A DNA stretch of 8,462 nucleotides, from the NCBI GenBank assembly GCA_902494685.1, contig CABUUE010000061.1:1-8462 (forward strand), given 5' to 3'. The notes under the pieces were generated by a model. The model worked only from the letters and a program-made list of their open reading frames with translations. It was not told where the DNA came from and made no database searches. How positions within the stretch are numbered: the stretch's first letter is position 1; every line of letters begins with the position of its first letter. The translations under genes were made by a program, and so were the position numbers. This DNA is from an uncultured Collinsella sp. Lineage in GTDB: Bacteria; Actinomycetota; Coriobacteriia; Coriobacteriales; Coriobacteriaceae. Shown one piece after another: positions 3,989 to 8,462 of the stretch.

Positions 3989-6540
3989 CGACGAGAACGC
4001 TTGCGCAAGACGAGAGCAATGCCAAGCACTGCGGCAGCTGCAACCAGCAATCCCAAGACCAGCGTGAGGGTCGAGTCACCAGCGTGAGGCAGCGAGCCGT
4101 CCTTCGGAGCCTTCTTAGCGGTCGTCGAAACGGTCGTCGTGGTGCTGCTCGACTGGTCATTGCCGCCCGTCTGGCTGCCACCAGGCTGATCGCCGCCACC
4201 CGGCTGCGAAGGATTGGTGGGATCCGTCGGATCCGGAGTACCGGGATCAATCGGATTCTCCGAATTCTCCTTGCGCTGGATCCAAACCTGGCAGCCATAG
4301 AACGGGTTAGCGGTACCGAGGCACAGACCCTGGTTGGTCACCGCAAAGGTGCGCAGACCATGGTTATACGGATCGTTAAAGCCATTGGTCGTCAGCGTCG
4401 TAAAGTTCACGCCGTCCTCGGTCACATACATATCAAAGCCACGCTCGGCATCGCGAAGGTAACACATGCACGTAAGCACGCTCTGCAGCTTCTTGAGATT
4501 CTCCTCGCTCAGCAGCTTATCGAGCGCATCCTGAATATCGCTCGGCAGCTCGGTGCCATAGGCATCCTCGTACTGCTGCTTCAGGCTCTCATAGCTATCG
4601 AGCATGTCCTGATACTGGTCGGCAAAGGACTTGAAGTACGCGATCTCGCTATCGATCTTCTGGACATAAGCGGCGTCGTCTTCAACGTCCGCGGACATCG
4701 TCGCGGTCTGATCGCAAAGATCGTCCGTGGCATCCTCTAGCGCATCGTTCAGGTCACCAAAGCCCTTAGCAACCTCAGTCTTCTCGTCGTCGACCTCGAC
4801 GGCCTCAGCCTTCTCGCCATCGACCTCGACGGCCTCAGCCTTCTCGTCATCGACCTCGGCGGCCTCGTTTGAATCATCGTCCGCAAGCGTGTTCACGGGA
4901 ACGATGGGGTCGTCAGGCGATTTCTTGTCGAGCAGGTGATTGAGCAGGTCCCTAAGGCGCTGAACCTGAGAGGCCCACTCTTCGGGCGTCATATCGATAA
5001 TGTCGCCATTGGAGAACTGGCCGATCGGCTCAAGCAGGCTCGCGGTATCAAAGGTACCGATATACAGCTTGCCGTCGAACTTTTGCATGCGCCAAATGTA
5101 CTGGTTCTCGTTTCGGCCAAAGCCCGAAGTCAGGCCGGAAATACCGCCCTCGGGGAACATGTCGGTGCGATCGCCAACGACGAGCTCCATGTTCTCGTTC
5201 TTGTCCATGCGATAGATGTTGACCGACTGCTCAAGATTGGCATTCACAAACGAGCAGTCAACGCCGCCCATGCTGCTCTTACCGCTCTCGTCAGATTTGG
5301 ACTTATTAAAGAGAATGCGCTCGAGAGCAATCTCCTCGTCGTTGTATTCACCGATATAGAGGTAGTCGTTGTAGACGATGAGGTTGGCAGCACCAGAACG
5401 GGTACGGGCAGGATCGATGCCAAAGCAGTACTTTGCACCGTCCGCCTTGTCGCCAACAATGGGAGTCCACGAATAGCTGCCGTCGGCGTTCTTGTCGCCA
5501 CGAACCATGGCAAACGACTGCATGGAATTATCATCGGGAGCGTTCTCGGGCGTACCGGTGCAGATGGTCGCATAGAGATGGCCATTGTACGAGACCATAT
5601 CCCAAATGGCACCGCCGTAGATGCTGTCCTGATAGCGAATCGCCGGATAGCCAAACAGCGTGCCCGAGTTGGCAATCTCGGTGAAGCTGTCCTGGCCCTT
5701 CGACGGGTCAGACGACGTCAGAATTGTCGACACAAAGTTACCGGCCGCGTCTTTACCCACATTACTGATGACGAGCTGGCCATCATGGACGCACATGCCG
5801 CGGATACCGGTAGAAATGCCCTGCTTGTAGGCAGCACCGTAGTCCTGCATGCTCGAAAGCCCCTGATAGACAACTTTGTACTCATCCGTCTTAGGATCGA
5901 TCTCATATACAGCAGGCAGGCCGCTTTTGCCGCCATTGGTCCTGACGCTGCCGCAGAAATAGAGCTTGCCTTTATAGCTCACGGCATTGCGGAACAAAGG
6001 GCCAACGCCGTTGAGCGATTCAGAGAGCAACAGCTTGGTCTCACCGGTCTTGGTATTGATCTTGACCAAGATGCCGCCGCTGTCCTTGTCGGCCGTGCCG
6101 TCCTCCTTCTGCTGTCCATAGAAGAAGGTGCCGTTAAACATGGCCTCCAGCGTCAGGCGCATGGTCTCGGCATCAAAGGAATCGCCCAGCGTGCCGTTCA
6201 TGAGCGTAAGCGTGTTGCCCATCGCCGCATAGCAGGTGCCCACATAAAGCCAGTCACCATAGCTCGCAGCCGCCCAAGTGTAGCTCTGGCCGCGATCGCC
6301 TTCGTTGTTGGCCGTGTTACCATCGGCGCCCGGAACGGCAACGGCACCGTCACCCTGGTAGTCGACGATGCCATCCGGCAGCGACGTTCCTACCGTAGGA
6401 TGCGAGAGCTTCTCAAAGGAATACCCATTTCCCGCATTGTAGGTAACGGCACCCGAAGCGTCTTCGGCGTGCGCCGGCAGCGGCGATACCAAGATAGCGG
6501 CAAGCGCTGCCACCAAGCCAAGTGTTCCCACTCGTCTCAT
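3985..6540 (-). CDS. secreted, cell-wall-anchored predicted beta-propeller protein with coiled-coil insertion
   Basis: 851 residues; function unknown. A signal peptide (MRRVGTLGLVAALAAILV, likely cleaved after AHA at about 25) precedes a region of repeated blades of the type YKGKLYFCG, YNGHLYATI, YNDYLYIGE and FDGKLYIGTF, up to about residue 505, which I read as a beta-propeller. An insertion of about 190 residues follows: acidic 10-residue repeats (EVDDEKAEAV, 559-587) and a predicted coiled coil (FADQYQDMLDSYESLKQQYE). The conserved ending then resumes (GFDMYVTEDGVNF to GLCLGTANPFYGCQVW, about 698-753). A Pro/Gly/Thr linker leads to LPHAG (817-821), a membrane segment and KRSRR, a sortase signal with Ala where LPXTG has Thr. 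ATG 6540 follows GGGGAGG (6551-6557) with 10 nt spacing. Stop codons overlap the convergent yolD-like gene. It may bind a surface ligand or glycan; that is a guess. Confidence 0.88.
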   Translation of the reverse strand: MRRVGTLGLVAALAAILVSPLPAHAEDASGAVTYNAGNGYSFEKLSHPTVGTSLPDGIVDYQGDGAVAVPGADGNTANNEGDRGQSYTWAAASYGDWLYVGTCYAAMGNTLTLMNGTLGDSFDAETMRLTLEAMFNGTFFYGQQKEDGTADKDSGGILVKINTKTGETKLLLSESLNGVGPLFRNAVSYKGKLYFCGSVRTNGGKSGLPAVYEIDPKTDEYKVVYQGLSSMQDYGAAYKQGISTGIRGMCVHDGQLVISNVGKDAAGNFVSTILTSSDPSKGQDSFTEIANSGTLFGYPAIRYQDSIYGGAIWDMVSYNGHLYATICTGTPENAPDDNSMQSFAMVRGDKNADGSYSWTPIVGDKADGAKYCFGIDPARTRSGAANLIVYNDYLYIGEYNDEEIALERILFNKSKSDESGKSSMGGVDCSFVNANLEQSVNIYRMDKNENMELVVGDRTDMFPEGGISGLTSGFGRNENQYIWRMQKFDGKLYIGTFDTASLLEPIGQFSNGDIIDMTPEEWASQVQRLRDLLNHLLDKKSPDDPIVPVNTLADDDSNEAAEVDDEKAEAVEVDGEKAEAVEVDDEKTEVAKGFGDLNDALEDATDDLCDQTATMSADVEDDAAYVQKIDSEIAYFKSFADQYQDMLDSYESLKQQYEDAYGTELPSDIQDALDKLLSEENLKKLQSVLTCMCYLRDAERGFDMYVTEDGVNFTTLTTNGFNDPYNHGLRTFAVTNQGLCLGTANPFYGCQVWIQRKENSENPIDPGTPDPTDPTNPSQPGGGDQPGGSQTGGNDQSSSTTTTVSTTAKKAPKDGSLPHAGDSTLTLVLGLLVAAAAVLGIALVLRKRSRR
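4781..4867 (-). repeat. 30-bp tandem repeats encoding an acidic decapeptide
   Basis: Three adjacent 30-bp units (4781-4810, 4811-4840, 4841-4867 partial) differ at only a few positions and keep the reading frame. They encode EVDDEKAEAV-like decapeptides in the inserted segment of the surface protein. Such near-identical in-frame units can gain or lose copies by slippage, so the copy number may vary between strains. Confidence 0.8.
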
Positions 6541-6636
6541 AAGGCCATAGCCTCCCCTGTCCTAAAGCCCAGTTTTAGCATTCTTCATTTCTGTCCACGG
6601 TTAATTGCAATCTGAGCACAGCAATAACCCTCTAGG

Positions 6637-6666
6637 CATATACCTGTAATTATTTGGCCGGGCCAA
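6637..6666 (-). promoter_or_regulatory. candidate promoter of the surface-protein gene with overlapping palindrome
   Basis: On the reverse strand, TTGGCC (6661-6666) and TATATG (6637-6642) are 18 bp apart, placing transcription start near 6630 and giving a leader of about 90 nt. The -35 lies within the palindrome TTGGCC-G-GGCCAA (6654-6666), which could be an operator. The match to consensus is moderate. Elsewhere in the 6541-6809 gap I see only a TTTGCGCAAA palindrome (6741-6750) and no gene. Confidence 0.35.
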
Positions 6667-6809
6667 TGGACGCTCGATTGGTAGCGAATTCCGCGCAAAC
6701 CGTCACCAAACTCCACTTTTGCCGCACCTAAAGATTATTTTTTGCGCAAATTTTGGATGCCGATAGTCACGATGGGCAGGAGGCCGGTACCCACCGGAGA
6801 GGGCAACGC

Positions 6810-7193
6810 CTACATTTTCATAACGTAATAGCCCGCGTCCCTCACCGCCGTCTCGAGTGTGTCGCGATCAACCGGGCGCTTCGAGCGTACGCGTGCCGTG
6901 TGGTCCGCATACGTCACCGTCGCCCACACGTCATCCAGCGCATTCAGGGCATTGGCCACGTTCTGAGCGCAGCCGTCGCAACTCATGCCGCCGATAAGCA
7001 ACTCATCGCTATAGGGATAGTGAGACGGATCGGTATCCGCAACCACTACCTTCTTGGCCTTCTTGCCGCTCGCGCCATCGCTGCAACAACTCTTCCCGTG
7101 TGTCGAAGCGGCAATGCGACGCAGTCCAAAAAACATGCCGACGGCAATGACGGCCAGCACGATGAGATTCGCAGGGTTGAGCAAGTCACTCAT
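6810..7193 (-). CDS. membrane-anchored heavy-metal-associated (HMA) domain protein
   Basis: 127 residues. One N-terminal membrane segment (about 9-24, NLIVLAVIAVGMFFGL) is followed by a basic linker with a vicinal Cys pair (Cys36-Cys37), then an HMA domain with GGMSCDGCAQNV, whose Cys72 and Cys75 would bind Cu(I) or another soft metal. The domain ends with a typical AVRDAGYYV. It resembles a CopZ-type chaperone tethered to the membrane, cytoplasmic if the basic GLRR after the segment follows the positive-inside rule. The frame extends to a TTG at 7208, but ATG 7193 has GAAAGGGG 5 nt upstream and begins the conserved MSDLLNPAN. No P-type ATPase lies beside it in the window. A CsoR-like operator in the leader supports copper as the signal. 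I see no clear terminator downstream. Confidence 0.88.
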   Translation of the reverse strand: MSDLLNPANLIVLAVIAVGMFFGLRRIAASTHGKSCCSDGASGKKAKKVVVADTDPSHYPYSDELLIGGMSCDGCAQNVANALNALDDVWATVTYADHTARVRSKRPVDRDTLETAVRDAGYYVMKM

Positions 7194-7198
7194 GCGTT

Positions 7199-7206
7199 CC
7201 CCTTTC
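7199..7206 (-). promoter_or_regulatory. ribosome-binding site that decides the HMA gene start
   Basis: GAAAGGGG on the reverse strand ends 5 nt before ATG 7193. The upstream TTG 7208 lies directly before it and would place this ribosome site inside the coding sequence. Confidence 0.7.
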
Positions 7207-7222
7207 AAGTAGCCCTATCTAG

Positions 7223-7239
7223 ATACCCCCATGGGGTGT
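7223..7239 (-). promoter_or_regulatory. candidate CsoR-type copper operator
   Basis: ATACCCC-CAT-GGGGTGT is a 7-3-7 dyad with 6 of 7 positions symmetric, matching the G/C-tract pseudo-palindrome (ATACCCC-N-GGGGTAT) described for CsoR/RcnR-family repressors. A second overlapping dyad, ATGGGG-TGT-CCCCAT, covers 7231-7245. It lies between the candidate promoter and the HMA gene start. No repressor gene is in the window. Confidence 0.5.
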
Positions 7240-7244
7240 CCCCA

Positions 7245-7275
7245 TCTTAACCCAAAATCATGTCCGTTCGGTCAA
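7245..7275 (-). promoter_or_regulatory. candidate promoter of the HMA gene
   Basis: On the reverse strand TTGACC (7270-7275) is followed after 19 bp by TTAAGA (7245-7250). The -35 is good, the spacing is long and the -10 is weak. Long spacers occur in promoters remodelled by MerR-type activators, but no clear dyad lies between the elements. The candidate CsoR site lies just downstream. Confidence 0.3.
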
Positions 7276-7300
7276 TTAGTTTCCCTCTTCAAACTTTTAG

Positions 7301-7328
7301 TTGACCAAGGCTTACTTTCGTGTATAAG
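7301..7328 (+). promoter_or_regulatory. promoter of the DUF3793-flavodoxin operon
   Basis: TTGACC (7301-7306) and TATAAG (7323-7328) are spaced by 16 bp, close to the sigma-70 consensus. Transcription would begin near 7335, within a candidate metal-regulator site. The leader to GTG 7368 is then about 33 nt and includes AAAGGAG at 7357-7363. Confidence 0.6.
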
Positions 7329-7343
7329 TTTTCCTAGGCTAAC
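7328..7343 (+). promoter_or_regulatory. candidate DtxR/IdeR-like iron box
   Basis: GTTTTCCTAGGCTAAC is a pseudo-palindrome (12 of 16 positions symmetric) starting at the last base of the -10. TAGGCTAAC matches nine consecutive positions of the IdeR/DtxR consensus (right-centre of TTAGGTTAGGCTAACCTAA), but the outer left half matches poorly. Position over the start site and the flavodoxin operon downstream fit iron repression. Confidence 0.35.
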
Positions 7344-7367
7344 AGCTGAGGATCCGAAAGGAGCATC

Positions 7368-8072
7368 GTGACTCGAACCATTGACATCCCGACATACCAA
7401 ACGGCTGTCGTGCGCAACTGCTCCCCTACGCTCGCGGGCATCAAACCGGCATCGCTCTTTACCTATCCCGGCGTTTACGCCAACCAAAACGGAAAACCCG
7501 GCGCCGCCCATATCGAAGAGCGACGCTCTCGTCTGCTCGCCGTCATAGCCCAATGCAACCGCGAGCTCCAGCCACTCGGGATCCATATGAGCGTTTTGGT
7601 CTGGCGCCCCTGCGGGGCGCTCATCTATGTGTACCGCCCTGCGGACCTCATGCGATACCTCTCCGACCCCCGCGCCACGACAGCGCTTGCCGCCGAAGGT
7701 TACGATGTCCACAACCTGTCCGCATCCCTGGTGCATCTCGCCGCGCGCATCACGCTGGCAAGCAGCAATGCCGCAGAAAGCGCCTATGACGGCAGCGTCT
7801 GCGCACTCGCACGGAATAGGCACTGCGATACGGGGTGCACGTGCGAGTTCCCCCACGAAATTGGCTATTTTTTGGGTTATCCCTACGAAGATGTCCATCA
7901 ATTTATCGTCCAGCACGGCGAAAACTATAAGGTCTTTGGCGCATGGAAGGTATACACAAACGTTGAGCAGGCGCTCACGACCTTCGACTCCTATCGCGCA
8001 TGCACGCAATACCTTACCTACATCTATCAACAGGGCTGCACCCTGAGACAACTTGTCCAGGCAACCCGATAG
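7368..8072 (+). CDS. DUF3793 family protein
   Basis: 234 residues, no signal peptide or membrane segment, so presumably cytoplasmic. It follows the DUF3793 pattern: CSPTLAGIKPASLF near the start (18-31), the hallmark FPHEIGYFLGYPYEDV (161-176), then FGAWKVY (190-196) and a C-terminal region with a conserved-looking FDSYRACTQYL. Biochemical function is unknown. Members often lie next to flavodoxin or iron-uptake genes in anaerobes, and here flavodoxin follows 46 nt downstream, which points to a role in iron or redox homeostasis. A cysteine cluster directly before the hallmark (Cys153, Cys157, Cys159, with His152 and His163 nearby) could bind metal; that is inference. GTG 7368 is preceded by AAAGGAG (7357-7363). 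The long reverse-strand frame across this gene is a shadow. Confidence 0.9.
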   Translation: MTRTIDIPTYQTAVVRNCSPTLAGIKPASLFTYPGVYANQNGKPGAAHIEERRSRLLAVIAQCNRELQPLGIHMSVLVWRPCGALIYVYRPADLMRYLSDPRATTALAAEGYDVHNLSASLVHLAARITLASSNAAESAYDGSVCALARNRHCDTGCTCEFPHEIGYFLGYPYEDVHQFIVQHGENYKVFGAWKVYTNVEQALTTFDSYRACTQYLTYIYQQGCTLRQLVQATR

Positions 8073-8084
8073 AGCATACAAAAC

Positions 8085-8099
8085 GCGGCCGCACGCCGC
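8085..8099 (+). other. small GC hairpin between the DUF3793 and flavodoxin genes
   Basis: GCGGC (8085-8089) can pair with GCCGC (8095-8099) across a 5-nt loop, ending about 8 nt before the flavodoxin ribosome site. There is no T-run, so it is not a terminator. It may separate or stabilise the two cistrons of one transcript; the stem is short. Confidence 0.3.
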
Positions 8100-8118
8100 A
8101 CAACCGAAAGGAAAACAT

Positions 8119-8462
8119 ATGAGCAAGATCGCAGTCGTCTACTGGAGTGGCACAGGCAACACCGAGGCCATGGCAAACTTCGTTGCCGAGGGCGCAACCG
8201 GTGCCGGCGCCGAGGCAGAGGTCATCTCCTGCGCCGACTTCTCCGCAGACAAGGCCGCCAGCTATGACGCCATTGCCTTCGGCTGCCCCGCCATGGGTTC
8301 CGAGGAGCTTGAGTATGACGAGTTCCAGCCTATGTGGGACGAGGTCAAGGAGACCCTCGGCGATAAGAAGGTCGTCCTTTTTGGCTCCTACTCGTGGGCC
8401 GAGGGCGAGTGGATGGACAACTGGAAGGCCGACGCCGACGAGGCCGGCGTCAACGTCGTAGA
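8119..8462 (+). CDS. flavodoxin (runs off the right edge)
   Basis: Short-chain flavodoxin, an FMN-carrying electron shuttle that replaces ferredoxin when iron is scarce. 114 codons are visible out of the usual 140 or so. After MSKIAVVYW the phosphate-binding loop SGTGNT occupies residues 10-15. The first isoalloxazine loop is GCPAMGSEELE (55-65), and the second is FGSYSWAEGEWMDNW (88-102), with Trp93 and Trp98 beside the flavin. The acidic composition is typical. The ATG at 8119 follows AAAGGA (8107-8112). It is read in the same direction as the DUF3793 gene, 46 nt downstream with no terminator between, so the two form an operon from the promoter at 7301. The end of the gene is not in the window. 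Confidence 0.94.
   Translation, partial: MSKIAVVYWSGTGNTEAMANFVAEGATGAGAEAEVISCADFSADKAASYDAIAFGCPAMGSEELEYDEFQPMWDEVKETLGDKKVVLFGSYSWAEGEWMDNWKADADEAGVNVV

Noticed and set aside
4781..4867. Short repeats considered as a CRISPR-like array
   Set aside because: The 30-bp units are directly adjacent without spacers and in frame with the coding sequence, so they are a protein repeat.
6537..6548. Three-codon frame ATG GCC TTA TGA overlapping the surface-protein start
   Set aside because: It lies only 2 nt after the GGGGAGG, too close for efficient initiation; most likely chance.
4936..6615. 559-codon forward open frame
   Set aside because: Antisense to the surface-protein gene, which has a signal peptide, ribosome site and sorting signal. 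The forward product is a composition shadow without a convincing start.
6784..6797. CCGGT-ACCC-ACCGG dyad considered as terminator of the HMA gene
   Set aside because: The stem is only 5 bp with no T-run on the reverse strand.
7272..8126. 284-codon reverse open frame
   Set aside because: Antisense to DUF3793, covering also both promoters of the divergent region; no ribosome site or known motif.

Overview
The window is GC-rich, tightly packed bacterial DNA with strong Shine-Dalgarno sites and long spurious antisense frames. Several traits together suggest a high-GC Gram-positive gut actinobacterium of the Coriobacteriia, with Collinsella or a relative as my best guess: Gram-positive (DinR-type) LexA boxes, a UmuC-like polymerase paired with a YolD-like partner, a sortase-anchored surface protein, a CsoR-like copper operator and a DUF3793-flavodoxin pair. 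The placement is inference; no marker gene here proves it.

Layout: (1) 1-1122, minus: the N-terminal two thirds of glucose-6-phosphate isomerase, running off the left edge, with a GC-rich hairpin in its leader. (2) 1322-1894, minus: a half-length, degenerate relative of iron-containing (butanol-type) alcohol dehydrogenases, lying between two copies of a REP-like GGGACAGGT repeat; the downstream copy forms a long hairpin that can act as its terminator. (3) 2065-3988, plus: a two-gene SOS cassette, a Y-family translesion polymerase overlapping a YolD-family gene, driven by a near-consensus promoter followed by two LexA boxes. (4) 3985-6540, minus: a large secreted, predicted beta-propeller surface protein with an acidic/coiled-coil insertion, 30-bp tandem repeats and a variant LPHAG sorting signal. 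It is convergent with yolD; the stop codons overlap in a CTAG, and its likely terminator lies inside the yolD coding sequence. (5) 6810-7193, minus: a small membrane-anchored heavy-metal-associated (HMA) protein with a copper-type operator in its leader. (6) 7368-8462, plus, divergent from the HMA gene: DUF3793 protein followed by flavodoxin, which runs off the right edge, with a possible DtxR/IdeR-like iron box at the promoter.

Functionally the window combines central glycolysis, an SOS mutagenesis module, a cell-surface protein, and a divergent pair of metal-linked units: one likely copper-responsive, the other likely used under iron limitation, since flavodoxin replaces ferredoxin. The most interesting points are regulatory and architectural: the paired LexA boxes, the terminator hidden in an opposing coding sequence, the two candidate metal operators about 110 bp apart, and the split final propeller region of the surface protein.
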